Positions 1 to 9,108 of a stretch of DNA of 64,000 bases are shown here, one piece after another. How positions within the stretch are numbered: the first letter of the stretch is position 1; the number at the start of each line of letters is the position of its first letter. Origin of the DNA: an uncultured Bacteroidales bacterium. GTDB taxonomy: Bacteria; Bacteroidota; Bacteroidia; Bacteroidales; Bacteroidaceae. The position numbers and the translations under genes were made by a program. The notes beneath the pieces were generated by a model. That model saw nothing but the letters and a program-made list of their open reading frames with translations, made no database searches and was not told the origin of the DNA. Location of the stretch: NCBI GenBank assembly GCA_945836755.1, contig CAMAMB010000002.1:33578-97577 (forward strand), read 5' to 3'.

Positions 1-2297
1 AAATTATTGTGAGGGTGAAGCGCAAAGGTCGCCCTGAGATTTGTCAGCGTCTGATAGATGGCTGGGAAGGTTTTGCTGTTTGTCTCGCCGTTGAGTTGCA
101 TGATGAGATGGTTCACGGCATCTGCCTGAAGTAGTTTCCGATAGTCGGAAGGTACGGCCCCTGTCTTGGCTTCGGCAAAGAGACGGCCCGTCACATCGTC
201 CAGGTAATCATGGAGAGGGTAGTTGGGATTGAGGCGTAGCATCACGAGACTCGACAACAACGAGCTGACCACTCTCTGCCCTATCCTCTCGGCATAGGAC
301 CGCGGCTGAGGAGTGATGCGAGCCATGTAGGCCGGTGTGGTGAGCCATGTAGGTTCATGCAAGATGTGGCGGTCGAGGAAGTCGACGGCTCGCTGCTGAT
401 CTTCACGAGAGTTATAAGAATAGACGCTACCTTCCTCGTCCGGCGCCTTGTAGTCGTTGAATGTTCCACCTATGTTCGACAGCACGTGGAAGCAATATCG
501 GTTAAACTGATTAACTATCTGCCCGTACATGGTACGAAGGTTGTCTCCGTTGATGTCATTGCTTTCGTAGGTCCATGCCGGCAGATGCTGCAGTTCACGT
601 TGCAGATTGCGTATACCGTATTCCGAAGCCTTCATGGCGTCGTCTCCAAGATCCTCCGTCTGACACCGTGGGTCGTTGGTGCGGTTGGTTTCGCCGTCGC
701 CAAACCACAGACGTCTGTTTGCCCTTAGGCGTGCCGATGTAAGAGGTTCCAGCTCCCAATGGTCTGCATCGCAGTCATAAGCCCCCGGCATGATGCGATA
801 CCCCCACTCTATGGCCCACTCGTCGTAGTCGCCTATGCGAGGGAAGAGGCCCTCTCTACCTATGCTGTCCTCGGGCTGCGCTACATAGTTGAAGCGTGCG
901 TAGTCCATGATGCTGGGTGTATGACCATGCTTATATAGGAATGTCTTGCTGCGAAGGCTGTCCACAGGAACCAGACTCGACGAGCCGAAGTTGTGGCGCA
1001 GTCCGAGCGTGTGTCCCACCTCATGAGAAGACACGAAACGTATAAGCTGCCCCATCAGCTCCGTATCAAATTTCATGCAGCGTGCAGCCTCGTCGAGCGT
1101 AGATGCCTGCACCATATACCAATCGTGCACGAGCGACATCACGTTATGGTACCAGCAAATGTGGCTCTCTATAATCTCACCGCTTCGGGGGTCACTCACA
1201 TGAGGGCCATAGGCGTTCTCAATGTGGGAAGCAAGGTAACGAATGACTGAGAAGCGTGCGTCCTCCATGGACATGGTGCTGTCGTTCTCGGGCCACTCCT
1301 TAGCCATAATGGCATTCTTGAAGCCGGCCTTCTCGAATGCTTTCTGCCAATCGTTCACACCTGCAATGAGATATGGCCGCCACTGTTTGGGAGTAGCCGG
1401 ATCTATGTAGTAGACGATAGGCTTCTTTGGCTCAATGAGTTCGCCGCGCTTCATTTTCTCAGCATCGGCGCTATCTTTCGGCTCGAGGCGCCAGCGAGTG
1501 ATGAAGCGACGTGGTGTGACGCTCTGCTGGTGGTCAGCAAACTCTATATAAGAGTTGGTAAAATAGCCCACGCGCGGATCAAACAGACGAGGCATCATCG
1601 GCTCCTTGGGAAGCAACACAAACGATATGTTCAGCCCAATAGTCACCTTTCCGGTAGCGCGGCCGGCGATGGTAGACTTAGACATTGAGGTCCACGTGTT
1701 TACGGTACGCACCTCGGTATTTGTAGGGAACGTATGAATGCTTTCAATGTATGAGAGGCTGCGCATAAACGACTGTGCGCCGAAGAGTGTGCGGGCCGAG
1801 GAGCTAAGGCCGAGCGCCTGGTTGTCGCTGAGGAAGAGGTCGGTCACCTTGACTTTCATCTTCCCCCTTTGCACATTCTCTATCTTGAACGAAGCGATTA
1901 TAGGGTCGGTGCTACATGAACGCACCGCCGCATTGATGGCATCGAGGGTATCGGCCCGGTTGATTATCAAGCGTGAGCGCATCAACAACCTATCCTTACC
2001 GGTGGTCTGAAAATAGATGGTCTGCTCACCCACCTGCTCTCCGCCATACTTGCCTGTATAGGCCGGAGTGCCGGTATAGCGTACGGTGACGAGGATGTCC
2101 CGTCCTAAAAGGGTGTCCGGTATGTGAAAATACCAGTCATCACCTGAGCGGGTCACGTCAAATAGTCCTTTATCTGCCTTGGAGGCAGCAGCTTCCTGCT
2201 TAGCCTTATCTTGGGGCTCCTTAGGGAGGGAGAATGCGCTCAGCGAGCTACTTAGGGTAAACAGGGAGAGTAAGAGGAAGAGGGGTAAACGTTGCAT
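1..2297 (-). CDS. Zinc-dependent metalloprotease, metzincin type (DUF5117/DUF5118-like), 3' end outside window
   Basis: Open on the minus strand from an ATG at 2297 to the window edge, so the C-terminus is missing; the ORF track omits it because no stop is present. It starts with a signal peptide (MQRLPLFLLLSLFTLSSSLSA), suggesting export. Near residue 425 the translation reads HEVGHTLGLRH, which is the metzincin zinc motif HExxHxxGxxH, followed by a SIMDY segment fitting the Met-turn. The order of N-terminal domain, metzincin core and long C-terminal part fits the large Bacteroidota proteases annotated with DUF5117 and DUF5118. The substrate is unknown. It is probably a periplasmic or surface peptidase. 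The family is inferred from motifs and overall look, not from a search. Confidence 0.85.
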   Translation of the reverse strand, partial: MQRLPLFLLLSLFTLSSSLSAFSLPKEPQDKAKQEAAASKADKGLFDVTRSGDDWYFHIPDTLLGRDILVTVRYTGTPAYTGKYGGEQVGEQTIYFQTTGKDRLLMRSRLIINRADTLDAINAAVRSCSTDPIIASFKIENVQRGKMKVKVTDLFLSDNQALGLSSSARTLFGAQSFMRSLSYIESIHTFPTNTEVRTVNTWTSMSKSTIAGRATGKVTIGLNISFVLLPKEPMMPRLFDPRVGYFTNSYIEFADHQQSVTPRRFITRWRLEPKDSADAEKMKRGELIEPKKPIVYYIDPATPKQWRPYLIAGVNDWQKAFEKAGFKNAIMAKEWPENDSTMSMEDARFSVIRYLASHIENAYGPHVSDPRSGEIIESHICWYHNVMSLVHDWYMVQASTLDEAARCMKFDTELMGQLIRFVSSHEVGHTLGLRHNFGSSSLVPVDSLRSKTFLYKHGHTPSIMDYARFNYVAQPEDSIGREGLFPRIGDYDEWAIEWGYRIMPGAYDCDADHWELEPLTSARLRANRRLWFGDGETNRTNDPRCQTEDLGDDAMKASEYGIRNLQRELQHLPAWTYESNDINGDNLRTMYGQIVNQFNRYCFHVLSNIGGTFNDYKAPDEEGSVYSYNSREDQQRAVDFLDRHILHEPTWLTTPAYMARITPQPRSYAERIGQRVVSSLLSSLVMLRLNPNYPLHDYLDDVTGRLFAEAKTGAVPSDYRKLLQADAVNHLIMQLNGETNSKTFPAIYQTLTNLRATFALHPHNN

Positions 2298-2354
2298 AGA
2301 TTATTTGAAGTCATTAGAGATGTATAGGAACAGGCCATGTCGGCACTGCGTATA

Positions 2355-3068
2355 TTATATAGGTGTATATATGCCTTTCAGTATGTGTATGAAGGCTTCG
2401 TGTGAAGCGTCCAAGCGGCTGAAGGCATAGGGGGGTAGTTTGAGCGACAAGGTGGCCGGTAAGTCCGCGATGTCGAAGTATTGGCGAATAATGGCAGCCA
2501 TATTGAGCGAGAGCTGGTCGCCTTTCTTCAAAAGCTGGATACTGTAGAGGCGCAACCTGTCCTTGTCGGCCTCGCCTCGCCTCAGTTGATTGAAGAGCAG
2601 GTAATACGATTCGGGGGTACCTACCTTTAGCAGAAGGGGCGCGAAATCTATATCCCGGCCTTGCCCCATTGCTCTGAGCAACTTCTCGGCCTGCATCCCG
2701 TCGTGTATCACCGGCAGAAGGGCCTCGAGTGTCTTGCTACAATCTATCGGTGTGGCTTGCCGCAAGAATTGTGCCAAGCGTGGGTCGTTCAAGTCTAAAG
2801 TGCCGCCTGCCACCATCCTCGCTGCTGCTTTCAAGAAGGTGCCAAGATAGGCTTTCCGGTCAGCGGGCACAATCTCCACGAAGTAGGCCCAGAATTGGTC
2901 TGACGGCAACTCCGGTAGCAAGCGGTCTCCCAGCAAACTGCCGGCAGCACGAAACTCTGCCACGCTGAGGCGGTCAAGCCAGGCCAACAGGGCGCGGGGG
3001 TCGCCTCCGGCAAGGCAGGTGCCGAGAGCATGTGCAAGACGTGAATTATAGGAACGGGCTTGTGCCAT
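2355..3068 (-). CDS. Conserved-looking hypothetical protein, 237 aa
   Basis: Complete 237-residue ORF with ATG at 3068, lying 57 bp upstream of the protease gene and 77 bp downstream of rlmD on the same strand. There is no signal peptide or membrane segment. The sequence is leucine- and alanine-rich with many short amphipathic helices (for example a KTLEALLPVIHDGMQAEKLLRAMG stretch), suggesting an all-helical, possibly HEAT/TPR-like fold. I do not recognise a family. Codon use resembles the neighbours and shadow ORFs on the other strand are much shorter, so the gene is probably real. It may be co-transcribed with rlmD. Confidence 0.65.
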   Translation of the reverse strand: MAQARSYNSRLAHALGTCLAGGDPRALLAWLDRLSVAEFRAAGSLLGDRLLPELPSDQFWAYFVEIVPADRKAYLGTFLKAAARMVAGGTLDLNDPRLAQFLRQATPIDCSKTLEALLPVIHDGMQAEKLLRAMGQGRDIDFAPLLLKVGTPESYYLLFNQLRRGEADKDRLRLYSIQLLKKGDQLSLNMAAIIRQYFDIADLPATLSLKLPPYAFSRLDASHEAFIHILKGIYTPI

Positions 3069-3145
3069 AGCTACTTAAAGGTGAAGGGTATACGCATGCC
3101 ATAGGGGCTGCATCTGTCGGAGCGGATACGGCAAGGTGGATGCCG

Positions 3146-4564
3146 CTACCTGCGCTCCAGACAGACCACATTCTCTACATGATGGGTCTGCGGAAACATA
3201 TCCACAGGCTGCACGGCAGTCACTTGATAGTCCTTGTCCATAAGGGCGAGGTCACGGGCCTGTGTGGCGGGGTTACAGCTCACGTAGACAATACGCCGAG
3301 GACCGGCCGACAGGATGGTGGCTACTACATCGGGGTGCATGCCGGCCCGCGGAGGATCGGTGATGATGACGTCCGGCCGTCCGTGGGTGCGGATAAAGTC
3401 GGCGGTGAGTATATCTTTCATATCTCCGGCATAGAAGGTGGCGTTTTCTATCCCGTTGAGGATGGCATTCTCCTTAGCGTCCTCAATAGCTTCAGGCACA
3501 TACTCGATGCCTATCACCTCGCGGGCGCTCCGAGCCACGAAGTTGGCTATCGTGCCCGTACCGGTATAGAGATCGTACACAAGTTCGTTGCCCGTAAGAC
3601 CGGCAAACGAACGGGCTGTACGGTAGAGTCTGAGAGCCTGCTCCGAGTTGGTCTGGTAGAAGCTCTTGGGCCCCACTTTGAAGCGCAGGTCTTCCATCAC
3701 TTCATATATATAAGGAGTACCGCTATGTACATGCACTTCCAAGTCGCCTATGGTATCGTTACACTTCAAGTTATTGACCCACAACAGCGACGTCACTTCG
3801 GAAAAACTCTCTCGCACATACTCCAGCATGGCCGTAGCCTGAGCCTGTTCTTCGTCGCTGCGGATGCAGAATTGGAACAGGAGCATGACTTCGCCGGTGG
3901 CTGAGGTGCGCAACATGATGCCTCTCAGCAAGCCCACGCCCCCTCTGAGGTCATAGAATGACAGCCCGTGTTCGAGGGCGAAGTTTCTGATGCCTCCTCT
4001 CAGGCGATTGTTGATGTCGTCCATGAGGTGACACTCTTCTATGTCCAATATCTTGTCGAAGGCCCCGGGTATGTGAAAGCCTACGGCGTTCATACAGTCA
4101 AAGGTGACGCCGCTCTCGATTTCTTTCTTGGTGAGCCATTTCTTGTTGCTGAAGCCAAACTCCAGCTTGTTGCGGTAGGCGCGTTGTCTGGCGCTACCGA
4201 TGATAGGCTGCACCTCGGGCAGCTGCACCTTGCCTATGCGGGTGAGGTTGTCCACAACTTGTTTCTGTTTGTAGGCCAGTTGCAGTTCATAGGGGAGGCA
4301 CTGCCATTTGCAACCGCCACACACCCCGAAATGTTTGCAGAAGGGCTGGGCGCGCTGTGGCGACAGGCTGTGAAAGTGCACAGCTTCTGCCTCCGCATAG
4401 CTGTGTTTCTTGCGGGTGAGTTGCAGGTCAACCACATCGCCGGGAACGACGTAGGGCACAAAGACCACCATGTCGCCTACACGTGCCAAGGCTTTGCCTT
4501 CGGCAGCTACGTCGGTGATGGTCACTTGTGGTATGAGGGGGAGGGGTTTACGTTTGCGGGCCAT
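3146..4564 (-). CDS. rlmD: 23S rRNA (uracil-C5)-methyltransferase RlmD
   Basis: 472-residue SAM-dependent RNA methyltransferase of the RlmD/RumA family, which methylates U1939 of 23S rRNA. Visible parts in order: an N-terminal TRAM domain (about residues 8-65), a cysteine cluster CKHFGVCGGCKWQC for the 4Fe-4S cluster (about 76-89), the SAM-binding motif YDLYTGTGTIANF (about 330-342), a DPPRAGMH segment, and the catalytic cysteine in VSCNPATQARDL near the C-terminus. Length is normal for the family. The start ATG at 4564 leaves about 50 bp to mutY, so the two may be one transcript. Confidence 0.93.
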   Translation of the reverse strand: MARKRKPLPLIPQVTITDVAAEGKALARVGDMVVFVPYVVPGDVVDLQLTRKKHSYAEAEAVHFHSLSPQRAQPFCKHFGVCGGCKWQCLPYELQLAYKQKQVVDNLTRIGKVQLPEVQPIIGSARQRAYRNKLEFGFSNKKWLTKKEIESGVTFDCMNAVGFHIPGAFDKILDIEECHLMDDINNRLRGGIRNFALEHGLSFYDLRGGVGLLRGIMLRTSATGEVMLLFQFCIRSDEEQAQATAMLEYVRESFSEVTSLLWVNNLKCNDTIGDLEVHVHSGTPYIYEVMEDLRFKVGPKSFYQTNSEQALRLYRTARSFAGLTGNELVYDLYTGTGTIANFVARSAREVIGIEYVPEAIEDAKENAILNGIENATFYAGDMKDILTADFIRTHGRPDVIITDPPRAGMHPDVVATILSAGPRRIVYVSCNPATQARDLALMDKDYQVTAVQPVDMFPQTHHVENVVCLERR

Positions 4565-4614
4565 TTCTTGGTCGGAATTACGAAAGGTGGGATAGATAGA
4601 ATGAATGGCTGCGA

Positions 4615-5685
4615 CTATCTGACGATGCCCTGCACGCCGAGTGAGATAAGTCGCTGCTTTATGCGCTCCAACAGGGTTGGCATGGCGTAACGCGGGAGTT
4701 CGTCGGGAGCCACAGCCAGAAAGCCTTCGGGCACTTCCTGCAGTTTGCGGAGGGGACTGGCCACGTAGCAGTCTGCCAGGAGGATGCGGTGAGTGAGCAC
4801 GTGCTTCATGCCGTTTACTATTTCAGCCAGTGAGGCCGGATCTATGCCGAGCGTAGCCATAGCTGGATGCGCCGCCACGTCTGAGGGAGTGGGTTTATGG
4901 TCAAATTCGAGCAGGGGAAACTCGTACAGCCCCTGCCATATATCGCCCGGGCCACGTCGATGCAGCCACACCCCTACCTCTGAGGTCACGAAGAGATAGA
5001 CAAAGAAGCGGTTCCTGACTGCCGCGCGGCGGCTCTTCACCGGGTAGCGGTCCGGCTGTTGCTCGGCAGCTGCCTTACAGGTTTCGGCGAGGGGACATCC
5101 CTCTCTACAGAGGGGCTGCGAGGGGGTGCAGACCGTAGCGCCAAAGTCCATGATGCCCTGGTTATAGTCTGCCGAGCCCGCGGGTGGCAAGAGGTGGGCC
5201 GCCAATGCGGCGAAATATTTTCGTCCCTCGGTGGTGTCGATGGCGAGGTCTATGCCGAAGAAGCGCGAGAGCACCCTGTACACGTTGCCGTCTATCACGG
5301 GCAGGGGCATGCCCCAGGCAAAGCTACAGATGGCGGCTGCCGTGTAGTCGCCCACGCCCGGCAAGGCTCTCACGCCCTCGTAAGTGGTGGGGAAAGTGCC
5401 TTGGCGGGCCACTTCACGCGCTGCTTTCAGCAGGTTGTGTGCACGACTGTAGTAGCCCAAGCCCTGCCACAGGCGCATCACGTCGTCTTCGTCTGCACGC
5501 GCCAGGTCCTCGACAGTGGGATAGGCACTGACAAAGCGCTTGTAGTAGCCGAGGCCCTGCGCCACGCGGGTCTGCTGAAGGATTACCTCAGACAGCCAGA
5601 TTTTGTAGGGGTCGCCCACATCGCGCCAAGGCAGGTCGCGGCGGTGCTGAGCATACCAGTCAACGATTGTCTTGGCGAAATCCAT
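4615..5685 (-). CDS. mutY: A/G-specific adenine glycosylase MutY
   Basis: 356-residue base-excision repair glycosylase removing adenine mispaired with 8-oxoguanine. Evidence: the catalytic glutamate region EVILQQTRV (about 33-41), the helix-hairpin-helix LPGVGDYTAAAI, the catalytic aspartate in VIDGNVYRVLSRFF, a four-cysteine iron-sulfur loop, and a C-terminal NUDIX-like domain that recognises 8-oxoG. The iron-sulfur loop reads CTPSQPLCREGCPLAETC, giving cysteine spacing 6-3-5 rather than the usual 6-2-5; the DNA supports this reading. Otherwise the gene looks intact. It lies between rlmD and the guanylyltransferase gene on the minus strand. Confidence 0.93.
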   Translation of the reverse strand: MDFAKTIVDWYAQHRRDLPWRDVGDPYKIWLSEVILQQTRVAQGLGYYKRFVSAYPTVEDLARADEDDVMRLWQGLGYYSRAHNLLKAAREVARQGTFPTTYEGVRALPGVGDYTAAAICSFAWGMPLPVIDGNVYRVLSRFFGIDLAIDTTEGRKYFAALAAHLLPPAGSADYNQGIMDFGATVCTPSQPLCREGCPLAETCKAAAEQQPDRYPVKSRRAAVRNRFFVYLFVTSEVGVWLHRRGPGDIWQGLYEFPLLEFDHKPTPSDVAAHPAMATLGIDPASLAEIVNGMKHVLTHRILLADCYVASPLRKLQEVPEGFLAVAPDELPRYAMPTLLERIKQRLISLGVQGIVR

Positions 5686-5773
5686 CTTCCGGTGGGTTAA
5701 AAAACTTCAGGGAATGCGTTGCACAGCATGGCTGCCACTCTTGCCCGTGGCAACACACAGCCGGTCTGTCGGT

Positions 5774-6832
5774 TTAATGGAAGAGCTTGATACGTTGCTC
5801 TTCACTGAGTTTGCAGATGAGTATGCGGTCGTCCTCTTCGACGACCACAAAGTCTTCGAGGCCTTGCACCACTACGCGCTTCTTGCCGTGCACATGGACC
5901 ATGCAGCCCCGGGAGTCAAAGAAATGTATGTTTTCTCCCACTGCGGCATTGCCGTAAGCGTCATGCGCCACTTGTTCGCGTAGCGAGCTCCATGTGCCCA
6001 GATCGCTCCAGGCAAAAGAGGCCGGGTGAACAAAGATTTCCTCAGCCTTTTCGAGTATGGCATAGTCCACGGAGATATTCTTGCATTCCGGAAACTCCTT
6101 ATCGAGCCTTTCGCGCTCTTCCGCGGTATCGTACACAGGCATCATCTGCTCAAAGACAGCCGACATCTCGGGTTCATAGACCCTGAAAGCATTGACGATG
6201 GTGCTTACGCTCCAGACGAAGATGCCTGAGTTCCAGAGGTAGTTGGGTTGGGCCACATACTGTTCTGCCACCTCGCGGGAAGGCTTCTCCTTGAAGCCGT
6301 CCACACGGAATATGTTGAGCCCACGCGATGAGGGATAGCTGAGGTCGGCCTTGATGTAGCCATAACCTGTCTCGGGGCGGGTGGGCTTCAGACCGAGGGT
6401 GATGAGGCCGTCGGTCTCTGCGGCAAACGAGAGGCAGTCGCTGATGGAGGCCTGGAAGGCTGCCACGTCGGGAATGTAGTGGTCGGCGGGTGTCACCACG
6501 ATGTTAGCCCGCTGGTTGCGCTTCTTGATTTTCCAGCTGACGTAGCAGATTGGGGGCGCTGTGTTTCGACCGCAGGGCTCAAGCAGCACCTGGTCCTTGG
6601 GCACGAATGGCAGCTGCTCGTAGACCAGCTGAGCGTAGCGGGCCTGCGTCAGCACCCAGATATTCTCTACCGGGGCAAGGTCGCGGAAGCGAGCAGCCGT
6701 GAGCTGAATGAGCGACTGGCCGAGGTTCAGTATGTCTAAAAACTGCTTGGGCTTATCCTCGCATGAGAGCGGCCAGAAGCGACTGCCGGTGCCACCGGCA
6801 AGGATGACTATATGCGTATTTTTGTCAATCAT
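5774..6832 (-). CDS. Mannose-1-phosphate guanylyltransferase
   Basis: 352-residue nucleotidyltransferase making GDP-mannose from mannose-1-phosphate and GTP for capsule, O-antigen or glycoprotein sugars. The signature ILAGGTGSRFWPLS is at residues 10-23, followed by PKQF, and later the family segments VVTPADHYI and GYGYIK. The metal/sugar-binding region WNSGIF is also present. Only the guanylyltransferase domain is present; the C-terminal isomerase domain of bifunctional ManC/AlgA is absent, as in short Bacteroidales versions. Start ATG at 6832. It is followed after 88 bp by mutY with no obvious terminator. Confidence 0.9.
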   Translation of the reverse strand: MIDKNTHIVILAGGTGSRFWPLSCEDKPKQFLDILNLGQSLIQLTAARFRDLAPVENIWVLTQARYAQLVYEQLPFVPKDQVLLEPCGRNTAPPICYVSWKIKKRNQRANIVVTPADHYIPDVAAFQASISDCLSFAAETDGLITLGLKPTRPETGYGYIKADLSYPSSRGLNIFRVDGFKEKPSREVAEQYVAQPNYLWNSGIFVWSVSTIVNAFRVYEPEMSAVFEQMMPVYDTAEERERLDKEFPECKNISVDYAILEKAEEIFVHPASFAWSDLGTWSSLREQVAHDAYGNAAVGENIHFFDSRGCMVHVHGKKRVVVQGLEDFVVVEEDDRILICKLSEEQRIKLFH

Positions 6833-6880
6833 ATATCTTGCTTTGAAAACGTTGATAAGGTGTAGCCGACGCTCATCCCG

Positions 6881-7255
6881 TCAATCGGCCTCGCAGATGC
6901 CTTCGATATAAATACGCACAAGGCTGTTGGCTGCGTTGCTGCGTATGCCGACGGGCTTCTTGAAGTGGCCGGGTACCTTGTTCTTGCCATTATAGCTGAC
7001 GGTCACCTGCCCCTTGGCTCCGGGGGCGATGGGGTCTTTGCTGAACTTGGCCACCGTACAACCGCACGACGAGAAAGCCTGCTGTATGACGAGGGGCTCG
7101 TCGCCGGTGTTGGTGAAAACAAAGGTCACCTTCTGCACCTGTGATTCCTTGAAGGCGCCAAAGTTGTGGGTAGTCTTTTCAAATTTGATGACGGCCTGCG
7201 CAGCAGCGCTCAGGGCCATCAAGCTGCCTATCAGCAGCATGAATAGATGTTTCAT
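6881..7255 (-). CDS. DUF1573 domain protein, exported
   Basis: The track ORF starts at 7312, but the second methionine at 7255 begins a clear signal peptide (MKHLFMLLIGSLMALSAAAQA), so the mature protein is about 105 residues. It contains one DUF1573 immunoglobulin-like domain, with the characteristic FEKTTHNFGAF start, a central FTNTGDEPLVI segment, and SSCGCTVAKFSKDPIAPG. The protein probably acts in the periplasm or at the surface; the molecular role of DUF1573 is not established. A candidate -7 box lies about 95 bp upstream, and the gene diverges from ruvC. Confidence 0.85.
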   Translation of the reverse strand: MKHLFMLLIGSLMALSAAAQAVIKFEKTTHNFGAFKESQVQKVTFVFTNTGDEPLVIQQAFSSCGCTVAKFSKDPIAPGAKGQVTVSYNGKNKVPGHFKKPVGIRSNAANSLVRIYIEGICEAD

Positions 7256-7349
7256 ATCGTTATATGTTTGAAGTCGGAAAGGATGAAGCAAGAAGCCCGC
7301 AAGTGAAGACAATCTCGGGGAAGCCCTTGTAGGCTCTCACTATATGGCG

Positions 7350-7376
7350 CAAATTTACGACATATTATCTAACAAA
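7350..7376 (-). promoter_or_regulatory. Candidate promoter for the DUF1573 gene
   Basis: Read on the minus strand, TAAATTTG (7357-7350) matches the Bacteroidota -7 box TAnnTTTG, with TTTG at 7376-7373 as a possible -33 element. The 15-nt spacer is shorter than the usual 19-21, so the -33 assignment is weak. A transcript from here would have a 5' leader of about 90 nt. Confidence 0.45.
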
Positions 7377-7555
7377 GCGACGTAACGTGCGGTTTTTCTA
7401 CGCCCTCCGTCCAGCAAAAGGGGAACAGGCTGCCGCTTTCCGACCGTAACACGGCAGTCAAATAGTGCGTATTCATCGTAAAATATCGCCACATAGGTGG
7501 AGCTTTCAACACCCGCGCGCAACTCGTCAAAGGCTGGACTGAACGCTTCATTCAT
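7355..7555 (-). CDS. Possible small protein, 66 aa (doubtful)
   Basis: Minus-strand ORF using the internal ATG at 7555 (MNEAFSPAFDELRAGVES...). The translation has a protein-like look, with an amphipathic helix followed by alternating hydrophobic strands (STYVAIFYDEYALFDCRV, PVPLLLDGG). Against it, the stop codon falls inside the candidate DUF1573 promoter and the ORF starts next to the tandem repeat array. I do not recognise it. It could be a short real gene, a gene remnant or chance. Confidence 0.25.
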   Translation of the reverse strand: MNEAFSPAFDELRAGVESSTYVAIFYDEYALFDCRVTVGKRQPVPLLLDGGRRKTARYVALLDNMS

Positions 7556-7575
7556 GGTGACGGCCGAACCCGGAT

Positions 7576-7707
7576 GTACATCCACGCATCGTCGCCCAAC
7601 CAGCAGACGAGCGTACATCAACCAGGCGACGAGCGTACATCAACCAGACGACGAGCGTACATCAACCAGGCGACGAGCGTACATCAACCAGGCGACGGTT
7701 GTACACC
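7576..7707. repeat. 22-bp tandem array with GTACATC core (array 1)
   Basis: GTACATC occurs at 7576, 7613, 7635, 7657 and 7679, and GTACACC at 7701; from 7613 the spacing is exactly 22 bp. The well-conserved unit is GCGACGAGCGTACATCAACCAG, in about four copies with degenerate flanks. It lies between the divergent DUF1573 and ruvC genes, about 145 bp upstream of the ruvC promoter. Forward ORFs through it are only repetitive read-throughs. Confidence 0.9.
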
Positions 7708-7849
7708 GAACGGGAGACGCTGCCTCCGAGCATGGCAGCAACGGGCGCACGTAGAGTCAGCAAGCCCCGGATGCAAGCCGCCAGCCACCCGAGACAGACC
7801 GGGAGCACCGGGAGAGCCTTGCAGAGAAAAGAAAAGGCGGGACACGCGC

Positions 7850-7879
7850 TTTGTAATTCAACCCAAAAGTGTACTTTTG
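7850..7879 (+). promoter_or_regulatory. Bacteroidota-type promoter for ruvC
   Basis: TTTG at 7850-7853 and TACTTTTG at 7872-7879 match the -33 and -7 boxes of the primary Bacteroidota sigma factor, separated by 18 nt. Transcription should start near 7885, about 15 nt before the chosen ruvC start codon. This supports the short start over the longer track ORF. Confidence 0.75.
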
Positions 7880-7899
7880 CTGCACGCATATCACGACCC

Positions 7900-8490
7900 A
7901 TGGTTGAGCAAGCAGAACAAATCATCATCGGCATCGACCCCGGCACCAACGTGCTGGGCTATGGCGTGCTGAAGGTTACGGGCCGTAAGGTAGAAGCCAT
8001 GGCCATGGGCGTCATAGACCTGAGGAAGGTGAGCGACGTATATCTGAAGCTGGGACGCATCTTTGAAAGGGTTAATTCAATCATCGAAGCCTTTTCGCCT
8101 GACATTCTGGCCATTGAGTCTCCCTTCTGCGGCAAGAATGTACAGACCATGCTCAAGCTGGGGCGGGCGCAAGGCGTGGTCATGGCAGCTGCCATCAACC
8201 ATCAAATTCCCGTCGTGGAGTACGCCCCCAGCAAGATCAAGCAGGCTGTCACTGGCAACGGCGCCGCCACCAAGGAGATGGTGCAGCGCATGCTCATCCA
8301 CCGGCTAGCGCTTACGGAAGAGACCCTCCTACCCTACTTCGACGCCACCGACGCCTTAGCCGCAGCTCTCTGCCACCACCTGCAAGCACATTCGCCCCTT
8401 GCAACTCTCGGGCCAGCCCATAAGTCGGGCGGCCGAGCAGGGTCATGGAGCGACTTCGTTAAACAGCACACCGATCGCATTCACCGATGA
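7900..8490 (+). CDS. ruvC: Holliday junction resolvase RuvC
   Basis: 196-residue endonuclease resolving Holliday junctions with RuvAB. The track ORF begins at 7699, but family alignment and the promoter at 7850-7879 favour ATG at 7900 (MVEQAEQIIIGIDPGT). Catalytic acidic residues are visible: D13 in GIDPGT, E73 in IESPFCGKN, and the pair in YFDATDALAAALCHH near 146-149. The C-terminal tail after the last motif is about 45 residues, slightly long for the family. The next gene follows after 78 bp on the same strand. Confidence 0.93.
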   Translation: MVEQAEQIIIGIDPGTNVLGYGVLKVTGRKVEAMAMGVIDLRKVSDVYLKLGRIFERVNSIIEAFSPDILAIESPFCGKNVQTMLKLGRAQGVVMAAAINHQIPVVEYAPSKIKQAVTGNGAATKEMVQRMLIHRLALTEETLLPYFDATDALAAALCHHLQAHSPLATLGPAHKSGGRAGSWSDFVKQHTDRIHR

Positions 8491-8568
8491 ACAGGGCCAA
8501 GTATCCCGCCCTTGTCTCTCCTACACACCGAATAACCTCTCTCGTCTCACTCTTATCACCCACTGCTC

Positions 8569-9051
8569 ATGAAGCTATTTCTTGTGCTCTGTCTCTTGTG
8601 TCTGCCCTCGATGGTGAGGGCGCAGGACGTGTTCAATTATGTGCTTGACAATGCCACGCGCGTGGTGAACAGTCCCACAAGCGGTTATACGCAGGCCCAG
8701 ATTGCGCAGTTTAAGCGCACCTCCCTGCTCTACTTGCAAAAGAAAGCCTTTGAGCAGAGCGAGACGGTGGCCACAGACCTTCTTGATACACAAGCCTACT
8801 ATCTGTCAGAGTTCTTGACACTCTTCTTCACGGAGGTAATGAAGGACAAGAAGCAGCCCGAAGCCGTGCGCAAGAACAAGATTTTGCTCTTCATGAATGC
8901 CTCGGTGATGAACCCCATGTGGAACGATACGGACCGCGAGACGACACACGCCTTCATAGACGACAAAGAGAGCATGACGCCTTTCTGTCTCGACACAGAC
9001 TGGCAGAAGGCATACGCGGCCGCTGTCGTCAACTTAGAGTCGCTACGCTGA
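8569..9051 (+). CDS. Exported hypothetical protein, 160 aa
   Basis: Starts at ATG 8569 with a signal peptide (MKLFLVLCLLCLPSMVRAQ), so it is probably periplasmic or envelope-associated. The mature part is helical, with a GYTQAQIAQFKRTSLLYL segment and an MNASVMNPMWNDTDRETTHAF segment. I recall similar uncharacterised Bacteroidales proteins but cannot name a family. It lies between ruvC and another small gene, all on the plus strand with short gaps and no terminator, so an operon is likely. Confidence 0.65.
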   Translation: MKLFLVLCLLCLPSMVRAQDVFNYVLDNATRVVNSPTSGYTQAQIAQFKRTSLLYLQKKAFEQSETVATDLLDTQAYYLSEFLTLFFTEVMKDKKQPEAVRKNKILLFMNASVMNPMWNDTDRETTHAFIDDKESMTPFCLDTDWQKAYAAAVVNLESLR

Positions 9052-9108
9052 GCCCCCCACACGCCCCTGACCGGCCAGAGACACTACACACCCTTATATA
9101 TCAGACCC

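Noticed and set aside
7699-7899. Longer RuvC start
   Set aside because: It would include the promoter and 67 residues unlike any RuvC N-terminus.
7574-7972. Coding sequence through array 1 (HQPGDERTSTRRRAY repeats)
   Set aside because: The peptide repeats only mirror the DNA repeats in several frames and run into ruvC out of frame.
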